From the NCBI GenBank assembly GCA_934307695.1, contig CAKRCS010000004.1:1-64000 (forward strand): a DNA stretch of 64,000 nt. Direction: 5' to 3'. A program made the translations under genes and the position numbers. This DNA is from an uncultured Agathobacter sp. Lineage in GTDB: Bacteria > Bacillota > Clostridia > Lachnospirales > Lachnospiraceae. Under the pieces are notes generated by a model. That model was not told the origin of the DNA. It ran no database searches and saw only the letters and a list, made by a program, of their open reading frames with translations. This document shows positions 48,259 to 58,500 of this stretch, in pieces. Within the stretch, counting starts at the first letter, position 1; each line of letters opens with the position of its first letter.

Positions 48259-49182
48259 CTAGTTATAGTAGAACGTCCGCTTTTGTATGATTCCGCAGAT
48301 CACAACCAGGATGATACAGGTGATGATCGTTGAAACCAAGCTGAATACGGAGCTTAATCCATAGTTGAACTGGTTGAATGCCACATCATAAGCAAGATCT
48401 ACAACATCGCTTTCCGTGAAGCTGTCCACGATCGTGTAGACAACGTTGGTAATGATGTGCGGCATTACCATCGGGAATGTTACCTTCCAGAAGGTCTCAT
48501 ATCCGGTTGCGCCTTCAATCTTAGCAACTTCGTACATAGAAGATGGGATTGACTGCAGCGCCGCGATGAAGATGACGATCTGTACACCGCTGGCAGAAAT
48601 AATATCGTTGATTCGTCCAACCGCCTGCACGATATAATCGAGCAGTGTTGCCGGAATACCGAGCGATACAAACATATCCATCAGGTAATCGATGTCAAAG
48701 GCAAGTGTGCCCGCAGCGGATGCTGCAACCTCGGCTGCCTGATCGGAAATTCCGCCTGCCATCATGGTAGCACTTAAATCCATTGCCGCCTGAATCGCTC
48801 CGGAATTTAAGATTACCGGCAGGAAGAAGATCGCACGAACGATCGCTCTTCCCGGAAACTTGCGGTTTAACAGCATTGCGATGAACAAGCTGAAGAAAAT
48901 GATCAGTGGTACATCGATCAGCATGTTCATAACGGAGGTCGTCAGAACCTGTTTGAAGGATGCGTGTACACGGAATGCGTAATGGAAGTTCTCCCATCCT
49001 ACATTCTCAAGTGCAAATCCACCGCCGATCGTATCGACTGACAGCTTGGAAAATGCAAACTGTGTCGTCATTGCCAGAGATCTTATGTAAAATACGATGA
49101 AACCGATCAGCCACGGCAGGATAAACATGTAACCGCTGATGCTTCGCTTTTGGAGAAGGGTTAATCTTTTTTTCTTTTTCAT
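48259..49182 (-). CDS. Carbohydrate ABC importer permease, MalF-type (importer 1)
   Basis: A 307-residue permease with six spans and EAA loop EVAKIEGATGYETFWKVTFP. The segment SISGYMFILPWLIGFIVFY is the usual first span of MalF/UgpA-like proteins. A hydrophilic insert with DYLMDMFVSLGIPATLLDYI lies near residue 165. It follows the DUF5696 gene directly (stop and next gene adjoin) and precedes MalG-type partner by 17 bp. Confidence 0.87.
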   Translation of the reverse strand: MKKKKRLTLLQKRSISGYMFILPWLIGFIVFYIRSLAMTTQFAFSKLSVDTIGGGFALENVGWENFHYAFRVHASFKQVLTTSVMNMLIDVPLIIFFSLFIAMLLNRKFPGRAIVRAIFFLPVILNSGAIQAAMDLSATMMAGGISDQAAEVAASAAGTLAFDIDYLMDMFVSLGIPATLLDYIVQAVGRINDIISASGVQIVIFIAALQSIPSSMYEVAKIEGATGYETFWKVTFPMVMPHIITNVVYTIVDSFTESDVVDLAYDVAFNQFNYGLSSVFSLVSTIITCIILVVICGIIQKRTFYYN

Positions 49183-51525
49183 TTATTTTCCCTCCAATCG
49201 GTAGCCCATTGCAGGTATCTCCAAGCCATCTGCCGTCTCTGCTGACTCTGAATAATTTACATAAATGGTAACTCCGTTATCATACGTAATCCTGCGTACA
49301 TTATTGCTTATGATATCGTGTGCAACGATCGCTGCTCCATTTACCGGGGCAAGTGCCTCGTTGATCTTCTGGTAAACGTCTACTGCCTCGTCCTTTAAGT
49401 TTGCAAAGGTGGTTGAGTAGTAGCGGTTGAGCGCCGTCATCTTCATCTCACTTGACTCTTCCCATGTAAACATGTAATGCGGAGATGCTCCGGCTTCGAT
49501 CAGATTCAATACGGTCTTATCCATGTCATCGGAGTTCTCATAGTTGAGGACATCGGAAGAATACGGTACATATCCGTGAAGGATCATCTCGTACAAAGGA
49601 ATATCCGTATCAATGATTGCTATATCACTACCGGTGAGCGGTGCGTTAATGATGTCATTGCTGTATGCAAATGCGTAGCTGTTTGCCGCATTTGTCATGA
49701 TGGACTTGTTGGTACTCTCAAGTACCTCAAACTGTCCGAGTACAACATCAAGTGCTTCCTCACGGTTGATCTGGTTGGTCCTCTTCTTGTCAGAAGTGAG
49801 CACATTGCCGAGATCTCTGAGTGAGATACCGTCTACATCGATCTTCTGGATCTTCCTGGAGAACTTCTCCACATAACGCGGAAGGTATTTCGGCGACAAC
49901 AGTGAGTAGATGTTCTCTACATAGCCAAGTCCGGAGGTATTACGCAGCGTCGTCGGATTGATCTGTCCGAAGGTTGCCACATATCCGGCTCCGTAATATC
50001 TGGAGGCTTCCTTGCTGGATGAGAAGTCATCATCCGCTCTTGTTACCTCCTGGAACGCAACGTCCGCATACAGCTTTCCGCCGTTGTCCCTGAGTGCCTG
50101 ATTTAATTTTTCAAGTCCGGATCTGCCTCCGAGCTTTCCGATCACTTTGACCTTGTCGGCTGTGTCATGGAAGTATCCGCCGTTGAACCAGCCCTGTAAA
50201 TTCATTACCTGATTGGTAACGCCGTCCGATGCAAGCTGCATCGACATTTCCTCCGCCTCATCAAAATCCGTCATGGAGAAGGTATGCAGATACTGGACTC
50301 CAAGGAAATGTGAGGTCTCTTTCACTCCGCTGATCACATCATAGTAAAATGGGATATCTCCCGTGTCCTCGCTTGCGGCGAGAACTCCTTCCTCTACCAG
50401 ACGATTGCGGTAGTAATTCGCGATTCCGGAATATCCGGTGTTCTCCTCGGTTAAGAAGGTGTATCTTGCGCGAAGGTCTACATCATATGCATTTGGCTCC
50501 ATAACGTATACATCCTGTGTCGCATCACCGAACATTCTCAAGTTGTCCGCAATACGAAGGACGAAGGACGGGTATGCATAGTTGTAATCACAATCCGTAC
50601 CGGATACCGCTGCTGTGATGATGGAAGTGCTTGCTCCATCCTCCACAGATACCAAAAGTGATGAGTCATCCTTGCAGATACCGAAGATTGGAAGCTTTGC
50701 CGTCTGTAAATTCTCGATGGTCGTGTAGTTCGCTGCCAGCGGATCGATGTCATATATATACTGGGAATAGTTACCCTGACCGTTCTTTCCATTGTTGAAG
50801 TAGATCAGTGAACCGGAACCATTCGGAACTACCATGTATCCGTTGTCCTCATAGGAGGTTGCTCCCATGTAGCGGAGCATCTGTATACGATAAACATATC
50901 CGCCATTGAACTCCTCAATGCCCTTTACCGGAATAGATACCTCCAGGTTATCCTCTCCGAGTCTGTATTCCATCGGGATGGAGAAATGGATTCCGGTCTC
51001 ATCGCCCACCTGATAGGTGTAACGGATTCCGTTCTCGATTCCTTCCCAGCTGTACTGTCCCTTTGCAACGCTGTCCGTGTAGGAGCACATGCTTCCGGAG
51101 GTTACGTCCTCATTGTAATAATACAATAAGAACTGTGATTTCATGTAGGACTTGTTTACACCGTTTGCAACGGTATCCTCATCCGCTGCCGGTGGGTTGG
51201 AGTAAGTGATCTCTCCGTTGCGCTTGTCGTAGATTGCGACATTTGCGCTCTTGGTGTCCGTGTAGAGCTTTAAGTTGTCGTTCTCGGCTACCAGCTCGTA
51301 TCCTGCCACACTCGCTGAGCTCTCAGCGATCGGGGAATAGCTTCCTCCCTGCTCATATTCGTAGGTGCTTAAATAATCCTTGTATTTGTTGTAGTTCACA
51401 TAATGTACTACATAGTAGATGATGTAAAACACCGCGATGACTGCAACGATTCCTAGCAGAACGAGCAGGATCCGTTTCATCATGCTCATGGGCATTTTAA
51501 CTTTTGGTTCTTTTTCTTTTTTCAT
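49183..51525 (-). CDS. DUF5696 membrane-anchored extracellular protein, putative glycosidase-like
   Basis: A 780-residue protein with one N-terminal membrane helix (about residues 17-42: MKRILLVLLGIVAVIAVFYII) and a large outside region. I recognise it as DUF5696, a family that accompanies ABC importers in Firmicutes. The first ~350 residues look beta-sandwich-like (LKLYTDTKSANVAIYDKRNGEI, FSIPMEYRLGED), and residues ~400-690 look like a barrel with DVAFQEVTRADDDF and DVDGISLRDLGNVL, similar in layout to glycoside hydrolases. No catalytic pair can be assigned. It is coupled to a YIP1 gene upstream and permease genes downstream. Confidence 0.7.
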   Translation of the reverse strand: MKKEKEPKVKMPMSMMKRILLVLLGIVAVIAVFYIIYYVVHYVNYNKYKDYLSTYEYEQGGSYSPIAESSASVAGYELVAENDNLKLYTDTKSANVAIYDKRNGEITYSNPPAADEDTVANGVNKSYMKSQFLLYYYNEDVTSGSMCSYTDSVAKGQYSWEGIENGIRYTYQVGDETGIHFSIPMEYRLGEDNLEVSIPVKGIEEFNGGYVYRIQMLRYMGATSYEDNGYMVVPNGSGSLIYFNNGKNGQGNYSQYIYDIDPLAANYTTIENLQTAKLPIFGICKDDSSLLVSVEDGASTSIITAAVSGTDCDYNYAYPSFVLRIADNLRMFGDATQDVYVMEPNAYDVDLRARYTFLTEENTGYSGIANYYRNRLVEEGVLAASEDTGDIPFYYDVISGVKETSHFLGVQYLHTFSMTDFDEAEEMSMQLASDGVTNQVMNLQGWFNGGYFHDTADKVKVIGKLGGRSGLEKLNQALRDNGGKLYADVAFQEVTRADDDFSSSKEASRYYGAGYVATFGQINPTTLRNTSGLGYVENIYSLLSPKYLPRYVEKFSRKIQKIDVDGISLRDLGNVLTSDKKRTNQINREEALDVVLGQFEVLESTNKSIMTNAANSYAFAYSNDIINAPLTGSDIAIIDTDIPLYEMILHGYVPYSSDVLNYENSDDMDKTVLNLIEAGASPHYMFTWEESSEMKMTALNRYYSTTFANLKDEAVDVYQKINEALAPVNGAAIVAHDIISNNVRRITYDNGVTIYVNYSESAETADGLEIPAMGYRLEGK

Positions 51526-51535
51526 GCCCTGCCTC

Positions 51536-52168
51536 CTAGGTTCTAAAGATCAGCTCAGTATAGATACTGTGGAAGAAGTTATATACCATACCAAGCAAGT
51601 TGCTTAAAAGTAAAACTAAGAATACGATGATGAACATTGCCACAAACGTTAGCAGTAACGTCAGTATCGTTTTTCCTAATGTATAGTTGTGAACCTGCAT
51701 GATACCGATCAGCATCATGATCACACCATACGCGATCCCAACAACAAGGATCAATGTATAAAACGCCTGCTCGTCATCCGCGATATACTGGCTTACGATG
51801 GTCGCAAGCACCAGTGAGAAGGTGATCGGAACGGTTCCGTAACCGATCGCTATCGCGATGTCCTTTAATCGCCCCTCGCCGCTCATCAAACAGGTGATCG
51901 ACCAGTTGCTGACACAGATCAGCAGGTAGAACACCAGCACGCCCAGAAGCTCATACGCAAGGTTGATATTCCGTGGGTCAAGGTCATTTACCACGAAGCT
52001 TGCCAGAAGGCGGATGCCTGTAAAGCTGAATCCGAACAGCATGACCAGAATGATCGCAATCGGCACGCTGCCTCTGTCCTTGTGACGGATCCAGTAATAT
52101 CCGTCCATCGGATGGGAAATGGTGTACAGAAGATACTTCCATTTTTCTGCTGCAAAATATTTACGCAT
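51536..52168 (-). CDS. YIP1-family polytopic membrane protein
   Basis: A 210-residue membrane protein with about five spans (PIAIILVMLFGFSFTGIRLL, LLGVLVFYLLICVSNWSITCL, GTVPITFSLVLATIV, FYTLILVVGIAYGVIMMLIG, LLLTFVAMFIIVFLVLLLS), the pattern of the Yip1 superfamily. A frame start at 52177 is possible, but the AAGGGGG site favours the ATG at 52168, which overlaps the end of the NHL gene by 8 bp, so translation is probably coupled. Function in bacteria is unknown; here it is bracketed by the NHL and DUF5696 genes. Confidence 0.7.
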   Translation of the reverse strand: MRKYFAAEKWKYLLYTISHPMDGYYWIRHKDRGSVPIAIILVMLFGFSFTGIRLLASFVVNDLDPRNINLAYELLGVLVFYLLICVSNWSITCLMSGEGRLKDIAIAIGYGTVPITFSLVLATIVSQYIADDEQAFYTLILVVGIAYGVIMMLIGIMQVHNYTLGKTILTLLLTFVAMFIIVFLVLLLSNLLGMVYNFFHSIYTELIFRT

Positions 52169-53672
52169 TCTGCTCATCCCCCTTCTTTTTCTTCTTTATC
52201 ACAATGATTCCGCGTTTCTTCAGGTTGTTGTAGATCACGATCAGCACGATCACAACGATCAGCGCTGTGAGGTAGACATTGGCATTCTCCGTAAGGAAAT
52301 TGTTACGGTAACGCCGGTATGCTACGGAATAGTAATCTCTTGCCATACCGAGCTTTAAGTATTTCATTGCCTGCTCGTAGTCGCCCGCGGTCAGGTAAGC
52401 CTTACCGATACCGGTGTTTGCAAGCTCATTATTCTCATCCAGATACAAAACTCTCTGCCAGAGATCAACCGCCTCAGCCTCGTCTCCGTCATAACGAAGT
52501 CCGACTGCATCGTTGATCAGACGACCGTACTCGGTCTCCTTAAAGTAGGTAACCTTCGCGTCTGTCGCATCCAGTACCAGAAGGTCGTTTCCGACATTCT
52601 CTACCGCAACCGGAAGCTTGAAGGTTCCTGCCTGTGTTCCGAGTCCTCCGAAGATGTAAAGCAGATTGCCTTCATGATCGTAGGTAAATACTCTGCCTCT
52701 CTTACGGTCTAAGCAGGAATAGATTCCCTTGTCGCGGTACACAACATCCACGAACTGGGATGGTCCGGAATAATCGGTCGATCCATCGATCTGTAAGTCA
52801 CCGCCGAGGTTCTCGTTGGCACCCTTCTTGATGACATCCTGACCTCTCGGATTCAATCTGCGCACACCCTGCACGCCGTTCGGGTCGATGTTGGAGGCAT
52901 ATACAAATCCGTCCGGATCAATGTCGATACCGGTAAACTCTGTCGGGATGAACAGCTGGGACTTTGCACGCTCCTCTTTGGATGCGAGCTTTCTCCAGAA
53001 CTTCTCCCAGAGAGTGATCTCTACGTTGATAGTTCCGAAGAATCCGGTAAACTCACCGTTCGTCTCGAACACCATGATTCCTTCAAACATGTTCTGTGCA
53101 ACACAGTAGATACGGTCTGCATAGTCGACAGATACCTTAAGCGGTACAAATACGAATCCATCGTCAAGTGCTTCGGAAGTCGGATTGGCAACGATTCTTG
53201 CAAGCGATCCATCCTCGTTCAATACAACGATCCGCTTGTTCTGTGAATCTGCGATATAGAGCTGGTTGCTCTCGGATACTGCAACTCCGCTTGGCTGCTT
53301 GAAGGTATCCTCCGCTCCGTTGTTGTCAAACGTTGTTATGATCCGCTTAACCTCTGACATCTTGCCGTCCATGACAACGATCCGGTTATTGCCGGTGTCT
53401 GCCAGATAGATCAGTCCATCATCAGAAACACACATATCCTGTGGTGTCACAAATGGTCCGATCGGCTCTCCGTTGTAAGTAAGATCCTGACCGGATACGG
53501 AAAAGTCCGGTTCGTAAGCCGCCGGCGTATATACGATGTACTCCCAGTAATTGTAGTTGTAGGTCGTATATGGAAGCTCGGAGGCCTTCACCGCTTCCGG
53601 TGCCATGCTCACTAGCGTTGCTGTTGTAAGCAGGAGAGCAAAAATACTTTTTACAATCTGTTTTGCTTTCAT
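52161..53672 (-). CDS. Membrane-anchored NHL beta-propeller protein with TPR
   Basis: A 503-residue protein. The signal peptide (MKAKQIVKSIFALLLTTATL, cleavage near VKA-SE) leads to NHL repeats at about 75-390 (PQDMCVSDDGLIYLADTGNNRIVV, PSGVAVSESNQLYIADSQNKRIVV, each in part), a TPR pair (about 405-460: DEAEAVDLWQRVLYLD, AYLTAGDYEQAMKYLKLG), one C-terminal membrane helix (VYLTALIVVIVLIVIYNNL) and a Lys-rich cytoplasmic tail. The propeller would thus sit outside as a scaffold. It is part of the conserved-looking block with YIP1 and DUF5696. Confidence 0.75.
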   Translation of the reverse strand: MKAKQIVKSIFALLLTTATLVSMAPEAVKASELPYTTYNYNYWEYIVYTPAAYEPDFSVSGQDLTYNGEPIGPFVTPQDMCVSDDGLIYLADTGNNRIVVMDGKMSEVKRIITTFDNNGAEDTFKQPSGVAVSESNQLYIADSQNKRIVVLNEDGSLARIVANPTSEALDDGFVFVPLKVSVDYADRIYCVAQNMFEGIMVFETNGEFTGFFGTINVEITLWEKFWRKLASKEERAKSQLFIPTEFTGIDIDPDGFVYASNIDPNGVQGVRRLNPRGQDVIKKGANENLGGDLQIDGSTDYSGPSQFVDVVYRDKGIYSCLDRKRGRVFTYDHEGNLLYIFGGLGTQAGTFKLPVAVENVGNDLLVLDATDAKVTYFKETEYGRLINDAVGLRYDGDEAEAVDLWQRVLYLDENNELANTGIGKAYLTAGDYEQAMKYLKLGMARDYYSVAYRRYRNNFLTENANVYLTALIVVIVLIVIYNNLKKRGIIVIKKKKKGDEQNA

Positions 53673-53684
53673 ATTTCCCCTCCC

Positions 53685-54575
53685 TTAATCCTTCATACCG
53701 GATGTTGTCATCGTCTCTAAGACGTTGCTCTGACAAATCAGGAAGAACGTGATCGGCACTGCTGCGATAATAAAGGTTACTGCTGCCGCTGCGCCTGCAC
53801 GGGCAACACCGCCTGCCGTGATCTGCTGTAATGCATACTGCAACGGCTTGAGCTGCTCGTCACGCAGGAACAGGGAGCCTGTATTTCCCCACATCTGCTG
53901 GAACTGGAAAATCGCCAGTGTCAGCCATGCCGGTTTTACATTCGGCATTACGATGGTCCAGAAGATCTTCCACTCGCTTGCGCCGTCAAGTCTGGCAGAT
54001 TCCATAAGGGAATCCGGAAGCTGCTCCATGAACTGCTTCATAAGGTAAAGTCCCATACCAAATGACCACGCCGGAAGAACCAGTGACAGGTACGTGTTGT
54101 TGATATGCAGCCAGCTGATGATCAAATACTGCGGAATCTGTGTTACTGTCCATGAGAACATCATGGAAAGAACTACCATGGAAAAGAGCTGTTTCTTAAA
54201 CGGAAACTCGTTCTTTGCCAGCGGATATGCCGCCATGGATGCGATCACAACGTGACCGATCATTCCGCCGCCCGTAATGATCAGGGTATTTAAAATGTAA
54301 CGTGAAAACGGAACCCAGGAATCATTCATCAAAACAAACAGGTCTGAGAAGTTCTCCAGTGTAGGGTTGCGCACAAAAATCTTCGGTGGGAACTGATATA
54401 ACTCATCCAGCGGTTTGAGTGCATTGTTCACGATCATTACCAGTGGCAGCACCATGAACACTCCGCATATAATCATGATTCCAAACAGAAGAGTGTTGCC
54501 GGCCAGTGAGCGGTTCAGCTGTTTCTCTCTGTGGAACAAACGCTTTTTCGGTTTTGTATAATCTCTCTTGGCCAA
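53685..54575 (-). CDS. Carbohydrate ABC importer permease, MalG-type (importer 2)
   Basis: A 296-residue permease with six spans and EAA loop MESARLDGASEWKIFWTIVMP. The N-terminus is basic (MAKRDYTKPKKRLFHREKQ). It follows the MalF-type gene by 2 bp and precedes the NHL gene by 12 bp. The set of 53685-58546 forms a second complete importer apart from its ATPase. Confidence 0.87.
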   Translation of the reverse strand: MAKRDYTKPKKRLFHREKQLNRSLAGNTLLFGIMIICGVFMVLPLVMIVNNALKPLDELYQFPPKIFVRNPTLENFSDLFVLMNDSWVPFSRYILNTLIITGGGMIGHVVIASMAAYPLAKNEFPFKKQLFSMVVLSMMFSWTVTQIPQYLIISWLHINNTYLSLVLPAWSFGMGLYLMKQFMEQLPDSLMESARLDGASEWKIFWTIVMPNVKPAWLTLAIFQFQQMWGNTGSLFLRDEQLKPLQYALQQITAGGVARAGAAAAVTFIIAAVPITFFLICQSNVLETMTTSGMKD

Positions 54576-54577
54576 AA

Positions 54578-55519
54578 CTATTCTCCAACCCTTCCTAATA
54601 TTTTTTGTACTAACTTATTGGTTCCAACCATCAGCAGGAACAAGATTGTTGCGATTGCTGATGCATATCCCATTTCAAATCTTGTTGAACCGTAGTCCAG
54701 AAGATGTGTTACGACTGTTGCGCCCGCATAGTTGACGGACGGGTTACCTGCGAGGTTGATAGAAATATCCGCCACCGCAAAGGACTGTGTGATCTGCATG
54801 ACCGCACCAAACATCAGCTGCGGCTTCATAGCAGGAAGTGTGACATACCACAATTCCTGCCAGCGGTTCTTGACACCGTCAAGCGCCGCAGCTTCGTACA
54901 TGCTCTTGTCTACCGTCTGGAGACCGGCGATAAATGAGAGGAAACCGGTTCCAAGGGAGAGCCATAACTGTACAACAATGAGGACCGGAAGGACGTATTT
55001 TTCTGTCTGCATCCAAAGGATCGGCTCATTGATGATGCCAAGCTTTAACAAAATACCGTTCAGGTATCCGTATCTGTCTCCGGTAAGGATCAGATTCCAG
55101 ACCAGATATGCGTTACCGCAGATGGACGGTGCATAGAAGATCAAGGTTAAGAATGCCCGGAGCACTCCTTTAAACTCATTGATGATCCAGGCGAACAACA
55201 GACACAGCATGTAGCTGACCGGTCCGGTGATAACCGCGAAGATCAAGGTGTTTTTAAGTGCCACCGTGAAGATGTTATCCTCAAGGAACAGCTTCACGTA
55301 ATTTCTCCAGCCGACAAAGTTCGGAGCCTCCAGCATGTTAAAGTCTGTAAAGCTCAGCACGATGGACATGAGCACCGGTAATACGGTGAAGAAGAAGAAC
55401 AGGATGAAATATGGAGCCATCATCGCGTATGAAGCACGGTTTTTCTTCATCTGGTAACGAAGGGAGCCTTGCTTCTTTGCGATATCAAGCGCTTCCTGTG
55501 ATACGCTGTTTGTTGCCAT
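54578..55519 (-). CDS. Carbohydrate ABC importer permease, MalF-type (importer 2)
   Basis: A 313-residue permease with six spans, first span YFILFFFFTVLPVLMSIVLSF and EAA loop YEAAALDGVKNRWQELWYVTLP. It follows the large CBM-fused binding protein by 15 bp. LacF/UgpA-like oligosaccharide permeases are the closest type I recognise. Confidence 0.87.
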   Translation of the reverse strand: MATNSVSQEALDIAKKQGSLRYQMKKNRASYAMMAPYFILFFFFTVLPVLMSIVLSFTDFNMLEAPNFVGWRNYVKLFLEDNIFTVALKNTLIFAVITGPVSYMLCLLFAWIINEFKGVLRAFLTLIFYAPSICGNAYLVWNLILTGDRYGYLNGILLKLGIINEPILWMQTEKYVLPVLIVVQLWLSLGTGFLSFIAGLQTVDKSMYEAAALDGVKNRWQELWYVTLPAMKPQLMFGAVMQITQSFAVADISINLAGNPSVNYAGATVVTHLLDYGSTRFEMGYASAIATILFLLMVGTNKLVQKILGRVGE

Positions 55520-55534
55520 TTTTCCACCCCTTCC

Positions 55535-58500
55535 TTATTCTGACGCAAGTGGAAGATTGAACTCTTCGCGCTTGTAGTCGATCTCTGCGTTGATGTAAAG
55601 AACGTTATCCATAAGCTCCTCTCTCGGAGTTGCCACATATGTTCTTCCTGTACTGCTTGCGTCCGTCGTCACACTGTAAAATGCGTTGTTAACGTTACGC
55701 CATGTATAATATCCGCCAGGCACCTGAGGAATCCCCTGTACCTGATCGAACTGCTGCATCAGTTCCTCGTAATCCTTGATCGGCCATGAGAGATTTGCAA
55801 GTGCGTCAAGGTTTGCGGTTGCAACTCGTGCGCTTGCTCCCATCAGGCTTTCCATTTCCCTGCCGTACAAGGTCTGTGTCTGTGTGCCGGTCCACCATTT
55901 TAAAAACTCCCAGCTCTCCTGCGGATGCTCGGTGTTTGCCATGATGATATCGGCAAGGCCTGCGCTTCCTGTTGTATGATTGATGGTGCCATCCTCATTC
56001 TCAACTCCCGGAACTACGGTGAAATCCCACAGACCTGCGATATCCGGCGCGGATACCTGAAGGTTGTTATAGGTCGTGTAGTCAGAGATGATGATCGGAC
56101 ATTCACCGGTACGGAACCGTTCTTCCACGCTGGTTGCTTTATCCAGCTTGTAATCCGTATAGAACTCACAATACTCTTTGAAGGTATTGACCGCGATATC
56201 CGAATCCAGCATAGATGCATCCCCGTTTGTGGTGTAATACTCTCCGCCGTTCTGGAACAGAAGCATTGCAAAGATCTGCTCTGTCGGAAGCATACCGAAC
56301 TCCATCTGGTTCTTTGCAAGGACTGTCATTGCTACCTTGACCTCATCCCAGGTCGTTGGGACCTCAAGTCCGATCTCCGCCAGGATATCCTTGCGGTAGA
56401 ACATCATCGGGAAGGTCTGTGTATCCGGCAGTGCGTAGGTTGCGCCGTTGAAGGAGAATGGAACAAGCGCGCTCTCGGAGAACCGTGTCGTCACATCGTT
56501 AAAATCATCAAACTGTGTCAGATCCAGTACCGCGTTACGCAGTCCGTAGTTGACCGGCGTATCGTTACCGGTATTTAATACCGCACCCGCGATACCGTTG
56601 GTGTTTGCAACCTGGATTGCTACATCCGGTCCCTCGCCCGCGAGTGTTGCACGGAGCAGGGTATTCATATCAACCAACTGTACGTTGACGTTAATTCCCG
56701 TCTCGTTGGTAAAATTCTCATCGATCAGTGCCTTGATCACGTTCGCCTGATCTCGTCCGGTTCCCACCCACAGAGTAAGTGTTATGCTGTCGTCAGTATC
56801 TTCAACCACGTTGCCGATCTGGTTGTAATCAATAATGAAGGAATAGAACAATCTCTGTATCTCATAAGAAGCTCTTGAAAACCATCCAGCGGAAGCGATG
56901 TCCGGCTCACTGTCTGCGGAGTAGATCATCAGGCGGTCAATCTGCAATGGCTGTGGAAGCACCTGTGTGATCCAGTTACCACATGCTCTTACGTTTACCT
57001 TGTAGGAGGAGATAACCTCTGTGAATCGTTCCTCATCCTCAATCAGCTCTGCAAGCTGGTCGCTCATCGTAACCAGTACGGTCAGCTTGTCACTGTTGTT
57101 GCCTGCTGTCACACGAAGTGCTGCGATCGTGGAATCAATTCCCGCCTTTGCTTCTTCAAGCTCTCCGAGGAGACTTGGCAGGCTCGCTTCGATCTGGTAG
57201 TCACGGTAGATATCCGGTGAAACGCCCGTGATGTAAATTACCTGACGGTAAATGGAGTTCAACAGCTGTACGGTTTCCTGTACCTGGCTGATGATCCCTG
57301 CCATGTCACCGAGTACAACCTCCATCTTGATCGTGTGATGTCCGGCTTCTAAATAGAAGTCATACGCATTGCCGTCATCATCTGAGATCACTTCCTTGCG
57401 CCAGTTCTGTTCGTAAGAGAAGCCATAGTCATTCATCTCTGTGAATGGTACTTCATCGTCTATGTAAATCTTGCGGCATACATCAATGCCTCGGACGAAG
57501 TTCTGTTTGCAGTAAGCTGCGATATTGTAATATCCGGACTCCGCAACATCGAAATCCCATTCGATCCACTGTCCTGCATCCTGCCATGAGGTTCCGCCGA
57601 TCGTGTTGTTCAAAAGCAGCTTCGGGCTGGACGGGTATACCGCCGGAGAGGACTGATCCTGTCTCGGATATAGCATCTGGGAGGACATCTTGGTCGCGTT
57701 CTCTCCCTCGATTCTTACCATCTGTCCGCTTGTCGCTGTCGCACCTGCCGCATCCCATGCAGCCTTGGTCGTCGCATAATCATCCACCTCTGCCGGGTTC
57801 TTGAAGGTGATCTCATGGATGAGCATCGGCTCCTTCAAAGACATTACGGATAAGGTATGTGTTCCTGCCTCCAGGTAGATTTCCAGCGGGCTGGTAATAT
57901 AGCCGTTGGAATCGTACAGGTAAGTGTTTACCCATTCCGGAGCCTCAATCGCCTCCGGCTTAACCTGAAAGCCCTGATTGTCGGTCTCCCATGCTTTTAC
58001 CACAACGCCGTTCTTATCGGTGTAGGTATCCTGCACGTCCGTTACCCAGATGCGGTTCAATTCGATAAGGGAAAGTTCTTCATAAGGGAGCTGTCCGTCA
58101 ACGAAAAATGCTCTCTGGATCTCTGAGCTTTTGCCCTCTACCGGGTAATAATCCATAGATACTGCATAATATCCGCTCTTTGCAACGTTGAACTCAAACT
58201 CAACAAGATCCTGTTCTCCGGTGTAAATGCTGTCTCCTGTAACACCCTCGTAGTCTGTCCAGATTTCCGGGGTCTTGGCAGCGCCATCTTCCTCACACCG
58301 GACAAGTGCATCTGCACCTACCTTGATCTCGTCCTGCACATAATCCGCTTCATGCAGTGTAAGATACTCGTTGTAGCCCGGAATGGAAGGATCTACGGAA
58401 TATGTACTGATGATATTCTCAAAGTCCTCCGTGCTAAGATCCGTCTGCGCGTACGAGTTTTCTGCCATCTGCGGGCTCATGGTAAAGACCATTGCCATTG

